From: Mangifera indica
Taxonomy: Eukaryota > Streptophyta > Magnoliopsida > Sapindales > Anacardiaceae
Assembly: GCF_011075055.1 (NCBI RefSeq)
Contig: NC_058154.1
Coordinates: 6,926,620-6,990,619, forward strand
Length of the DNA stretch: 64,000 nt
Direction of reading: 5' to 3'
The notes below the pieces were generated by a model. The model saw only the letters and a program-made list of their open reading frames with translations. It was not told the origin of the DNA and made no database searches. Of this stretch, positions 34,701-46,190 are shown piece by piece. A program made the position numbers and the translations under genes. Position 1 is the stretch's first letter. Every line of letters starts with the position of its first letter.

Positions 34701-35701
34701 TGTTTCTTCCTACACCTATGGCCGAGAGAATATTTTTCGTTGCACCAAAAACAAAGGCCTTTGGCCCTCTTCTCGTCAAATTCTTTACTGGTCAAAGGTT
34801 TGTTATTTCGTGGTGGTTGTGTGTTTTACAATTTAGATATATTTGGAGTAGGCAACAAGCCTGGTTGTGAATTTGGTTTCGGGTTTGTGTTTGGGGTGGA
34901 AATTAATGCATGAGGTGATTGAGATAGACCTGAATTCTTGGAAAAGTGAGTTGCTCCCAGTGGCGATGGCTTGGTGAATGGTTTAGGTTGTCCTTTCATG
35001 GCGGACATTATAAGCTCTTGTAGTTTAGCCAAAGCATATGCCTCTGCTAGGCTCTTTGGTCGGAACATGCGAATCGGCATCTGAAGTACATTAACTAACC
35101 TAGATAAAAAGAAACTGAGGGTTTGGCCTTCTGTGATACCAGCTCTTGGATGTAATTCATCGAATGCATCTAAGTAATGTTGGAGAGAACCAGTCTGTCG
35201 TAAATTTCGAAGGTCCGCCAAAGGGTCATCATAACCATGAGATCCAAACCGAGCATTTAGAAGGTGGACATATTCTTCCCATGTTATAGATTGGATTTCT
35301 CTGGACTTGATTAATCCTTGATGCCATTGGATAGCCCTTCCATCTAAGTGTAGCGCAGCTAACTTCACTCGATTCTCTGGAGAAGTTCCATCCACTTCAA
35401 AAAAATATTCAGCATGAAGAAGCCAATTGTCAAAGTCATCTCCAATGAATTTTGGAAACTCCAACTTGGTGGATCTACCCCACGTCAACTTCTGAACTTC
35501 TCCTGAAGAGGTCCCCTCCCTTGTCATCTCTATCATTTGTTGCTTAGTGACAATCTCAGACTGTTGCACACTTAACCCTCCAATCAAGTTCTTGATCTCA
35601 TCAATGGAATCTTTCAACAATTGTTATTGGTAAAGCTCAGATTCCTGTACCAATTGCGCTAATTCTCGGCGAAGCTCCTGACTTCGGGTACCATCAACCA
35701 T
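31743..35701 (-). pseudogene. Chromovirus gag-pol, lightly broken, integrase core deleted
   Basis: The start is the ATG at 35701, eight codons inside the element after the primer site; one in-frame TAA follows near 35626. Gag runs to about 34830, with a zinc knuckle near 34790-34750 (CFWCNEKYSLGHRC). The protease active site is IDSGSTHN (DSG at 34510-34502). Reverse transcriptase spans about 34000-33200, with FFDD at 33472-33461. RNase H (33200-32680) includes IKTDACGDG. Integrase begins with its HHCC finger (GGHSG ... CSICQRF) and ITMDFVEGLP. It then jumps near 32110-32040 straight to its C-terminal part, so the central catalytic residues are missing. The end has a chromo-like VLVKWEG ... 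TTWEF. It is not an active element, but its LTRs could still be transcribed. Confidence 0.9.
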
Positions 35702-35714
35702 ATTTCAGATCGTT

Positions 35715-35726
35715 GCTCTGATACTA
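35715..35726 (-). other. Primer-binding site of the chromovirus
   Basis: TAGTATCAGAGC on the minus strand, one base from the standard initiator-Met site, two bases inside the 5' LTR. Confidence 0.88.
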
Positions 35727-35728
35727 CT

Positions 35729-36138
35729 TGATAAACACTGATATAAATTCACACAAGACAACAAGAACTAAGGAAATTCTAGAGAAAGAAAATAGAGATT
35801 ACAGAGAACCAATAAGAAAGACAATGAACAATATTATTTTTCATTCCGTCTCCAAATGGTTACATGCACTTTTAAAGGGATTCTTCCACAACTAATTAAC
35901 AACTCATAGCTGGATACAGCCACATCAGCTGCCTTTTTTATTCTGCGGTAATAATTTATTTAAAACCAAATTAAAACTAATTCAAATAAAATCCAAAACG
36001 TAATGCAAATGACGATATAATATTTATAGCTGTAGAATGACACCATCTGGTTTACTGAGCTATGCATTCTGATCAACTTCTTGATCGTTAACAAGTGATA
36101 TCATGTTCATTCCTCCTGGTTGATTCAAGTTCATATCA
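35729..36138 (-). repeat. 5' LTR of the chromovirus (410 bp)
   Basis: It is about 97% identical to 31278-31697 apart from the 10-bp indel. The AATTA duplication follows at 36139. Confidence 0.93.
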
Positions 36139-36209
36139 AATTATGCCTTTCCTGGCCCACAAAAAATTGCGGAAATTGGGAAGTTTGGATTTTTGACCAT
36201 AAATTTTTT

Positions 36210-36923
36210 GCCAAAACCCAATGTAAAGAGAAACCCTAAACTTCTATCTTTCAATTTTTAAAAACTCAAACACTCACTTATAATTAAGTTTTTCTTAAAA
36301 ATCTTAACTAGAATAAGAGATTAAACCATCATTTAATTAAAAAAATTAAAAAATTAAAATTTTGTCACATTTTTCTTTCTATAATTAAAAAACTCACAGT
36401 TTTTTCTTAACTCAAAGTTTGAAAAGTGACAAATACCATCTACGATTTTTTCCTTTCTCTTTGACATTAATTCGCCATCTTTGGTTGTTAATCGTCCTCC
36501 CTCCTACCTTATCTCTTCTTTTGGTCTCTCCCTCTTCCCTCGCTGACAGTCTTTGATCGAGATGAAGATAATTTTGTCTTAGTCTTGACCAAAAAGGGAA
36601 GGAAGAGAGACCAGGAGAGAGAGATAAGGTATAAGAGAGGACAACCGACATTCGAAGATGGTGAATAGTAACTAAAGAGAAGAGGAACAAACTTTAAGGG
36701 TTATTTGTCACTTTTCAAACTTTGGGTTGGGGAAATTGTGAATTTTTTAAAGCTTGAGAAGAAATGTGATAAAACTTTAATTTTTTAAATTTTTTAATAA
36801 ATAATAGTTTCACCTCTAACCCTAACTAAGATTTTTAACAGAATTTTTTTATAGATAGGTGTTTAAGTTTTTAAAAGTTGGAGAATAAGACTTTGAGTTT
36901 TTAGAGAACAAGTCTTTTGGCCT
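36210..36923. mobile_element. Foldback MULE-type MITE, copy 1
   Basis: Two long inverted arms (about 36210-36450 and 36680-36923) start GCCAAAAC and end TTTTGGCC. The shared interior words include AAAGTTTGAAAAGTGACAAAT and its complement. The 9-bp sequence AAATTTTTT lies on both sides (36201-36209 and 36924-36932). Long inverted arms with 9-bp duplications are typical of Mutator-like foldback elements. It has no coding capacity. A related copy is at 47985-48636. Confidence 0.8.
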
Positions 36924-37138
36924 AAATTTTTTAATTCAAAATGAGCTATTTCCTTTTGATGGAGAAAGTTTTTTTTTTTTTCTTCTAAGCTTCATAGAGG
37001 AGGTTTGCGGTATATCGCCTCTCTCAGCAATAGTATGAGATATAAATATTTCGTGTCATCGATTAAAAAAGAAAATTATTAAAAATTATTAAAAATAGAG
37101 AGATTATACGGATATAAATAACACATTATAGTTTGATG

Positions 37139-38347
37139 CAAGATTTTTAAAACTGGACCGGAGTAAAAACTATTTTGAATATTGGTTTTGGTTAAACTAG
37201 TCGAACCGTTTGCACCGGCAGGTTTGACCGGAATTATAGTTTTATGTAATAACTTAAAAAAATTATGTCTAATTATATATGTTTTACATACTAAATTTTA
37301 TGTTATGTATACTTTTCACAATTAACAAAATATATGTATTATTAAACATAAATTTAATAAGTAATAACCTTTAACTTTGCATCAAAACAAAACATCCTTT
37401 TCAGTAGCATTATCTACAAAATATATAGTTGAATATTTTATTTTCTTTCACTCTAAAAATCAATTATTTATGTAAGTATTTCAATATCTGTTATTTATAA
37501 CAATATTCATTATAAATTGTCATATATTAGTTTATTATATATAAATAGCGTATCATAGAAAATTGATATTTAACTTCTAAATTTTTGGAAACTAAACATT
37601 TTACGAATGAAATACATTCAGTTCAAACATCTAATACAGACACACTATAAAATTATGAATTAACAATAAATCAATTATAAATTAACAATAATATATTGAA
37701 TTGACAAAAATACTAAGTCAATTACAAATTAGCAATAATAAGTTAACCTATTATTAAATACCAAAAATCATAACACAAATTAACAAACACTAAACGCCAA
37801 ACCTTGTTGAATTAAAATGTAAAAAATTACAATGTTGACTTGTTGTGCACTATTTGACCAATTTATCAAAAGGGAAAAATTTAAAATACACTACACAGTA
37901 AACATTTAAACAAACACAATATAAAACAAACATTTTAATTTAAACCAACAATATTATAATTAATATTACTCACTGTTGTCTTGGAAGCTGCAACAATTGC
38001 AACAATTGCAGGTTGTAGCAATTGATGTCCTGCTTGCAAGATTTAAACTTGAATCAACGGCGTGAAAGCTTACAACATGAATCAACGGCGGTTTTAACAT
38101 GTGAAGTTGGAGAAAACCATCTCTTGCAAGTCTTGCGTGCACGGCAAGGAAGAAGAAAATTTTTCTTCTTATATAAAGCCTTGAACCGGAACCACCTAAA
38201 CCAGATTGGACTACGGTTCAAGTACAAACAGGCGGTTCGACCGCGGTCCAAACCGATTTTAACCACAAAACAGTCCTGTAGTCTACAGTAACCATCTACG
38301 GTTAGGCCGGTTCGGTCGGCCGGTCCGATCCGGTTTTTCAATCCTTG
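37139..38347. mobile_element. Non-autonomous hAT element, 1.2 kb, 8-bp target duplication
   Basis: The perfect 8-bp repeat GTTTGATG flanks it (37131-37138 and 38348-38355). The ends are CAAGATTTTTAAAACTGG and CCGGTTTTTCAATCCTTG, which are inverted with a few mismatches. Subterminal DNA is rich in CCGGTT/AACCGG words on both sides. The middle is AT-rich except 37980-38160, which repeats GAATCAACGGCG and CAATTGCAA. No transposase is encoded. An open frame at 38022-38291 has no recognisable product. Confidence 0.85.
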
Positions 38348-38355
38348 GTTTGATG

Positions 38356-39560
38356 AAAAGGTTCATATATAAATAAATCTTAAATGTATTTTACACACTT
38401 AAAACTAGGCATATTCAACATGCATAATGAGAGAAGACTGCACACACTCATTTCAATAACATTTCTGGGGGGAGGTTTCAATTGCAGTTTTCCAGTTAAA
38501 TTTTGCGTGAAATAACTTGAATTATTTGCAATTTTATAAAATTTATCAATGATTTTGTGTTAAAATAAATCTAGAAATCGATTATTAAAGAAATTAGGTT
38601 GGAAAATGAGAGATTTCGAGGAATTGTTATCACCACAAGTGATTCGCAATCACTATGTATATCACATGTGGTCATGAAAGATGAAGATAGAAGGTTTTTA
38701 GATATTTTTTAACCATACATGATCCGCATGGTGAGAGTTTTAGGATTTCTTCTAACAAATGGGGGTTATTGATGTTTGAATGGTATGTGTGATCTATACA
38801 GTGGGTGGTTTTTTTGTTATTTTTCATCATGTAAGGGGTTTTTGATATTCATCATGTGATCACCACATGGTAAAGATTTTTTTTAAAAATATTTTCGGAT
38901 ATGTGTGTTTTATTCTGTAAGAGCAACTCGCATGGTAGATTTTTTTTTGCTATTTACCAATTGAAGGGGGATCATTGATTCTTTCCATTTTGAGGGGTAA
39001 TTGATATTTTCCACATGAGGGAATGTTATCGTGTGTTTTTAAATTTTTGGTCTTTTTTTTCAATAAATATAAAACATAAAAAATTAACTGATTTTTGTCA
39101 TTAATTCTTATATTATCGCAAATCCATAAATAAGGATGATCATGGATTTCGAGTGGCATTGAGATATAATATGATTTGTGTGAGCAATTGTACATGTCTC
39201 ATGCGCACTTGTTCATCATATTTTATATAAACAAGTTGAATTTCAATCTTTAAAGACTTTTATAAGATTTTTCGTATAACCCTCGTATATTTCACGTACT
39301 CTAAAGGTCCTAGCAAACCTAATAGTACTTTCATAGCCTCTTCACCTTGAGTGCCTTGTATGGATACTAAGATATCATTCTATACTTGGAATGAATGCAA
39401 CTTGCATGTCCTCATGGTTGATAAAGACTAAGGAGCAACAACAGGAGTAAGTGAATTCCTAACACCTTATGGTGATATAAACATGGTTGCATAATGAATC
39501 CTATAAGCATATCATGTAAGGTTCACGGCTAGATATTGATTTTATCTATAATATTAAGTT
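38356..39560. other. Intergenic, no gene seen
   Basis: AT-rich. It contains repeated CATGTG/CACATG words, including CATGTGATCACCACATG at 38853-38869, which looks like decayed repeat DNA. No coding signal. Confidence 0.5.
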
Positions 39561-39569
39561 TTTTAAATA

Positions 39570-40063
39570 TCGTTTCTACTGCTTTTGTATAATTTTGATG
39601 CCACAAACCACATACATAGTACTTTTTGAAATATTACACAACTTTGCATGAAAATCAAATTTAATTTCTGAGTCAAGCATGGTTAAATTTTCAAAATCAG
39701 TTATGACTCTTCCGAGAGTAGTTTTGTATACACTTTCTGTTTCCTCATTTTTAATTTTAAGCTTCTGCCAAACATCTTTAACAATCTCACCATTTCCAAT
39801 CACTTTCATTTGATTTATCAATACAACATAGAATAATGCATGAATTGCTTTTGAGTTCCATTTTGACGTTTCAAGTCCATGATTAAATACCATTCTCTAC
39901 TATTTTAGGTGGTGACCATCCATTAACAATTGAAATGTAGAAATTCTCATCAATTGATTTAAGAAAGCTCTCATTCTTGTCTTTCACTATTTTATGTGGA
40001 TAATTAGTTCAATCCAATATGGGTGACATAATAGTTGATCCACCTTCAGGGAACATATCCATT
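39570..40063 (-). pseudogene. Copia-type gag (UBN2-like) remnant
   Basis: Read from 40063 downwards, it resembles the N-terminus of copia gag polyproteins: SPILD-TNYPHKIVKD, then KSIDENFYISIVNGWSPP, then in the open piece 39893-39576 KWNSKAIHALFYVVL, VKDVWQKLK and LTMLDSEIKFDFHAKL. Those are the blocks of the gag UBN2 region. There is at least one stop near the start and a frame change near 39890. No LTRs or pol were seen around it, so it is an isolated fragment. Confidence 0.65.
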
Positions 40064-40109
40064 CTAAAGAAAAACAAGATAATACTACCACATATTAGGC
40101 TTAAGGCAA

Positions 40110-40350
40110 CATTTATTCTGGCTACACTTTTTAAACTTTTGTCTAAAATCACATAAGCAACGGTTTTAATAGTATAGTATTAAGAAATTAACAGTAAGTC
40201 ATGATTGCAAAAAAACTGTTGCTTATTATCTAATGCAACGAAGACATTTGTGACAGTTATGATTTGATTGCCTAAAGTCTAAAACTACAATTTTATGGCC
40301 TTTTAGCTACGAAATTGAACCATTATATTCGACCTTTTTATGGTGTAGTG
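40110..40350. mobile_element. CACTA-like terminus or MITE fragment
   Basis: The right end reads TATGGTGTAGTG, the complement of CACTACACCATAAAAAGG, which resembles the ends of CACTA transposons. No matching left end with CACTA was found, so it is probably truncated. Confidence 0.35.
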
Positions 40351-41290
40351 TAAAAATATAAACAAATGCACTGAAACCAACTAGTGAGTAGATATATTGA
40401 ATAATAAGGATTCATAACCAGCGTAAACACCAATTGAAAATGGTACAGTTTGGTTATGTTCACAATTTATGAACACAATTTACCTATGTAGTAAAATCAA
40501 TTACATGTTTAAGAACTCATATAGCAGAATAAAAAGAGCAACAAACATAAAATCAATTCTATTTGTACATATTTTTTATACATATTTTGGGTATATATAC
40601 GATGTGTCATCATTGATTAGGTGTTATGTTATCTTTAATTTAAAATTATCCAGTCACATGATGATACATCATCTGTATACCCAAATTGTAAATAAAAAAC
40701 ATATGCACATAATTTTATGTGGGACAAATTGATATTTACACATGGTGCAACAGTAACCATAACTTAAATCCATAGGACCAAGTCTAAAACTCACAACAAA
40801 ATTAATCAATGCAATCAAAAATTTTAGCCTACAAAACAGTAAAGTGAAAATTGAAAAATTAAAATTCGATCAACATAAAGTTATACAGATTTGAAGATAA
40901 ACATGAGGATTTCCCTTGTTCTCATTCAGCCTTCAACTTGGCAAAGATGTTCAAAATCCCCTTGAACAACAAATTGAACTTCATTCAATTGAGTGAAGTT
41001 GAAATCTCTTCAACCTCAAAGTCTTTGTCCAATTTAAAAAGTGTAAAGAAATTATTCATGTCAAAAGAACTTTAAAATAAAATCAGAACATATATATGCT
41101 GAAAAATAGAACCCAAAATACTAAGAGAGACTTAAGAAATAAACAAAACTTAGGTTATCCTTCAAATAAAAGAAGAAAAATTGCCATAGAGCTCCGCCAT
41201 TTGTTAAAACTGATTATAATCCACCTGTCTACTTCTACAAAGTATTTTAAGTATAGTACAAAATTGATTTTTATCAAGTGTAATTATAAT
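40351..41290. other. Intergenic, no gene seen
   Basis: AT-rich on both strands, with only short chance open frames. Confidence 0.5.
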
Positions 41291-41632
41291 ATTTATATAG
41301 GAAATTAAATTAAAAATCCCATCCTACCCTAAACTAAGCAAAAATGTTCCTTCTCAAAGCCTTAAGCAAAAATGTCCCAAAATTTTTAAAAATACCAAGA
41401 CTACCCTTCACCACTTCTATATTTACTCTCACTCTCATACCTTTCTCACTTCATTTAAACTCTTATTTTCACCTTCATTTTTACTCAATATTTGACACTA
41501 TAGGTTCGCTTGGAAGGAAAAAAATTTTTCATTTTTGAATTCAAATCGAAAAACATCATTTTGTGAGAATAAGATATTTATATGAATCTTAACCCAAAAC
41601 TTAATTTTATTTGTTAAATCAAGTTCGTATAT

Positions 41633-42125
41633 TATATAAAGGGGCATTTTGATATTAAACAATATATTAAGGTTTTAAATAAAATATTAGAAAAATATAA
41701 GGTCATTTTGTTATAAGACAATATATGAGGATGTTAAATAAAATGTTAGATAAATATAAAGGGTATTTTGAAATTAGATAAAATATTAGGGTGCTAAAAT
41801 ATACGTCTAAAATGAGGGGACATTTTGATGTTATAAGAATATCAAGTTTGTATATGTTATGAAAATATATGGCGTATTTTGATGTTTTATAATATACTCG
41901 AGGTGAAACAAAATATTAGAAAAATATAAGGGGCATTTAAGGTATTAACCACTATATGTGATAAACATTTTGGTTTCAAATAATATATGGGGTGGTTTAA
42001 GAAATATTGGGAAATTAGAGGTGACATATAATATTCGATCATATATGAAGGGTTAACTAAAATTATAGAAAAATATAGGAGTTATTTTGATATTAGTAAA
42101 TATATATGATGGATTTTTTATAATA
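41633..42125 (+). repeat. Degenerate tandem array in the left subterminal region of the MULE
   Basis: About eight units of roughly 55-65 bp follow each other. Each contains versions of TATAAGGGGCATTTTGATATT, AATATATGAGG and TAAATAAAATATTAG. No coding capacity. Confidence 0.75.
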
Positions 42126-42355
42126 AATGTATTTTTTTTATGAAAATTTTATATTGTAGGATTGATAATTAAAATAGTCGGTTATGTTGTTGTTCATTTT
42201 CAAGGAGAATGGATCTAACGTGATTAGAACACAATGAAGTATATTACGGGTTTTAAAAAATTGGTTAAAATTTTATCTGGAACAACACTTGAGAGATTTA
42301 TCTAACTTTTGAATGAAAAATGTGATATTGATCTGATCTAGAACTGCATTCAACT

Positions 42356-42583
42356 ATGTATGAAACCAAAACATATCAAGCTCAACTCCTCTATAAAATC
42401 GAAAATGATGAAGATGTGGAAGGTTTTATTGACATGTTGCAATACTTCCAAGAATGCATTCAAATTTTGGTTACATGTACCACAATCCAAGGACAAGAAG
42501 AAGAAGAAATAGGTGGCAACAATAATAGTGAAGTGAAAAAGGAATCCGATGGAGAAGACTTTATTGATTTCTATAATGATTGA
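42356..42583 (+). pseudogene. Short acidic open frame, possible N-terminus of the MULE transposase
   Basis: 75 codons, ending in a Glu/Asp-rich stretch after VTCTTIQGQEEEE. The motif KIENDEDVEGFIDML resembles N-terminal blocks seen before some MuDR-type transposases. It lies upstream of the transposase, on the same strand and inside the same element. The link is an inference; I do not recognise the segment with certainty. Confidence 0.35.
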
Positions 42584-42589
42584 TATGTA

Positions 42590-44030
42590 CCGAGCGCAAC
42601 CAAAAATTAGATTTCTCTACTAACAATTAGTAATAACGACAAGTAAAGATTGATCTACAAAGGCTAATTAATCAAATTATTTAATTAATATCACAAATAA
42701 TTAACGAAAAAGGAAGGGGGTTTACTTATAGAAGTTGATAGATAAGAATTTTTTTTTTTTAAACTAAATTGAGTAATAAAAATTTAATCAAAGACAATCT
42801 CGATTTAAGGAAAATTTCCACAATTGCAAAATGATCACTAACCTCTAATATATAAATTTTCTTCTTTATTCAAATATTTAACCTTAGATTACCAAAGCCA
42901 GACAATTTGTACCTTCCCTAATTTTATTAATCTAAGAGCAACACACAAATTAATTCTTATCAATAAACTAGTTGATATTAAGTGATCATCATGGATTTAC
43001 TGATAGCATTACGAACCAAAAAAGAGTTAAAGATCAATAAAAATCTAACAAGCATCAAATTATTTAATTCATTATGTCTCTTTTAAACAAACACCAAAAA
43101 CTTGGATCATAATTGTTCTTGCTTAATTGCTACTCTAACTGAACATCATAACAATTATGGATTATGGATTCAATTTAGCTATAGACCACATAATTTAATC
43201 AATTAATAGGCCTTTTAATTAAGTAAATCATGTAATCATTAATATGTAAAATAAAGAAACATAGATATCTGAATAGACTAATGAATAAGATTATGAACAG
43301 TCTTACAATTTTGATAACCGAAATGAAGTTCCCTTGAATCGAAGTAAAGAACTTAGTCTGACATTATGGAATGAAAAGCATGAAAGAAATAAAAATTATG
43401 TTCCCTCCCCCCTTCCTCTAACCCAACAATCTAAGAGTTATATTTATAAGTTAAAAGAAATGTACATGGATTGCCCAACCAACTTCTAAAATTAGGGCAA
43501 ATAAAATTTCAACTAAGGCACAAGTGTTTCTAGCCTTCTAGACCTATATTCCCCTCCCTCTGAAAGTTGGACCAAGTCTTTTATGTGAGCCATGCAAAAA
43601 TAATCCAATTCAGATAAGGATTAGGGGTCTTAGATCTAGTAATAAATTTCAGTCCAATTTTGGATAGGAAAATGATCTTTCTAGACTTTGATCAATTCAT
43701 AAGAATTGTAGCTTAGGATGTTTAGATGAATATGGGCTTTTGAATCACCTCAATTGGACACCAAAAGCCTTAGATATGCCCTTTTAAAGATTCAGTGTTT
43801 GGATAAAAATCCTACTCCGATTAGGATACGAACCAATTTTCTAGATCTGCCTTTGAAGCAACGTTTGGAAACCCAAACAAACTCATATTTTCTCACATAA
43901 TACCATTTCAGAAAGCTCAAGACGTCCTCTACAAAAGCTCTAGATGCCTCTTCTTTATTTTGAAACTCTAAGTTGGTTAAACACCTGCAAGAAGTATAAA
44001 AAGTTGAAATCACTAAAATGTTGGAGTTTT
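42590..44030. other. 1.4-kb segment splitting the MULE transposase, unclassified
   Basis: It starts with CCGAGCGCAACCAAAAATTAG and is AT-rich without transposase signal. It lies between the possible N-terminus and the recognised transposase blocks. An open frame at 44013-43792 (minus) has no recognisable product. It may be a nested insertion, but I could not find its ends. Confidence 0.35.
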
Positions 44031-44159
44031 CTAATTAAAAGCTCAATTCATTATAATTTATCTAACCATGTCATAAACATAAAAATAACTCATCAATGAT
44101 GCATTCTATATTGCTATAGAATGGGTTCGTAGAGACAAAGAAAGGTTCTAGATTGGGGT

Positions 44160-46190
44160 AACTTTGATGGAAACAAGATGATTGATATTCCTCTTGATAA
44201 ACTGAACTTCTAGGATATGTCACCTGTTAACTATGATATCAACAGTCTTTAGCTTAAAGATCCTATTATGGGTGATGAGAATTATTCTGGAATTTTTTTG
44301 ATAATGTCCTCACTGATCTATTTAAATGGGTACCTGATTTTCCTTTATAACCTTTAACATTATCAAGTGGTTTATGATCAATATAAGAAGGGAATGTTGT
44401 AAAACTTGATGGCATTTTTAATGATAAAAACATTTGCAAGATGTAGTGACTCAATATGCCTTAGAGAAAGGATTTCAATACAAAGTGATGAAGTCAGACA
44501 CGGGGAGATGGAAGATTAAATGCTTTGATAAGAAATGCAAATGATTTCTAACAAGAAGAAGAGTAAAAATTGGTCAAGTATTTTGAATCCGTAAAATGAA
44601 TCTCACACACACATGTTCAATAGATTAAATAAAGTCACATCACAAACAAGTTGAGGCTTGAGCTTAAGGTCAATTAATTAAATCAAAGTCTATATTGATT
44701 GATCGTATTTATCAGCCTAAAAAGATCACTACTGACATCACCAACAAGTATAAAATTGACATATCATATTCACAAGCTTGGCGGGCAAGAAGTTAGGCAT
44801 TACATTCATTGAGAGGCTTACCGGAAGATTTATTTATGCTCTTACCTGATTATTGCTATAATTTAAAGCATACTAATCTGGGAACTGTGATGCATATAGA
44901 AACAAATGATGAGCATCGCTTTCAATATATTTTCATGGCATTGGGTTGTTCTATCCATGCATTTAAACAATATCTTTAACCAATTATTTGTATTGACACT
45001 GTTTTCCTTAAAGGTCGATATCTAAGACATTTATTTCTCGCAATGACCTTGCATGGTAATAACCAAATCTACCTAATAGCTTTCAACATTAGTAAAAACG
45101 AAGATTATCAAATGTAGTGTCGATTTTTGACAAAACTTAAAGATTGCATTAATGAAATATCCGAGTTAATAATAATCTCGTATCGACATCACGTTATATG
45201 CTTTGCAATGGTAGAAGTCTTTCCATATGTACATTATAAATGTTGTTGTCATCACCTTCTTTGTAACACATGATCAGAGTATAAACATAACTCATAGGTA
45301 ATGTATTTATACATTTGTAAAATTTGTATACATTTGAAAATTTTATAAATTTTGATAACGAAGTGCTTATATTATTTATAAACTCATGTGGTAGCATGTT
45401 TATACTGAAAAAGCAATAGAAGCATATACAAAGTCAGATTTTGAGGCTATGATAAGATCTACTGATTAGGTGCATCTTTAAACAGGGGCTTACCTATGTG
45501 ATATGGGGCTTCATCGATGAAGCAGGGCACAAGTATAAAATAATAACAACTAAGATTGCATAGTCATTTAATATCCTTGTCAAACACATATGGTGTTTGC
45601 CCATCACGGTGCCTGCCAAGTTCATTTGGGGCACATTGTAGTGATGGTTTTACGAGAGGAGAAACCATGCAAGTATATGTGGTGTTAATATTAATTATGT
45701 AATTGACCATGACTTTTTACACTTATACTTGTTTATTAACAAATGTGCCAATGCTTTGTAAAATTATAGGTAAATGCCCCTACCATGTTACACCATGGAT
45801 AGAGGAAAAACATGGCCACCATGTGTTAAAGGTCATGCACTTGAAGGTTCATCCGATTACAAATGTTTAGTATCAGGCTATAAATAGTGGTGGATACTTG
45901 GGCATTTTAGACTTTTATGAAATATCTTGTATATGCAAAAAGTTTTAGCTTTCACGTATTCCATGTAAGCATGTAATTGTTGTTGCAAGACATATGAAGT
46001 TCACCAATGTGTATGCATGGGTTTATCCTTTCTTTACTATTGATTACTACTATGCAATGTATGTGGAACCTATCAATCCACTCGGGAACCAATCAGAATA
46101 GTTATCTACCACTGAAGAAAGAGTTATCCTATCACCCATCTCAATCATCGTTGATCAAGTTGCCCTTTAAATAGAAATTGACATCCTTCA
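44160..46190 (+). pseudogene. MULE (MuDR-type) transposase with SWIM zinc finger, broken
   Basis: Translation with stops and frameshifts gives, in order: the MuDR N-terminal domain VTQYALEKGFQYKVMKSD ... WKIKC (from 44446); a Helix-rich linker ending HTC; the MULE catalytic domain with IETNDEHRFQYIFMALGCS (from about 44895), and PIICIDTVFLKGRY, whose Asp codon at 44995 fits the first catalytic Asp; FLTKLK; and a SWIM finger C-x-C ... C-K-H (45929-45972) followed by WVYPFFTIDYYYAMY. The order and motifs match full-length MULE transposases. At least six stops exclude activity. Confidence 0.85.

Larger units (their letters stand above)
31278..36138 (-). mobile_element. Chromovirus (Ty3/gypsy), complete ends, AATTA target duplication
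   Basis: LTRs at 31278-31697 and 35729-36138 both start TGATAAAC and end CATATCA. AATTA flanks the element on both sides (31273-31277 and 36139-36143). On the minus strand the primer-binding site TAGTATCAGAGC (35726-35715) lies two bases from the 5' LTR, and a polypurine tract GAAGGGGGGAATGT (31711-31698) touches the 3' LTR. By manual count the LTRs differ by about 12 substitutions and one 10-bp indel, so insertion is fairly recent. Order gag, protease, reverse transcriptase, RNase H, integrase, chromodomain-like end. The total of 4.86 kb is short because part of the integrase is deleted. Confidence 0.95.

Noticed and set aside
38022..38291. Open frames on both strands as genes
   Set aside because: They lie inside the non-autonomous hAT, are made of its subterminal repeats, and have no domain.
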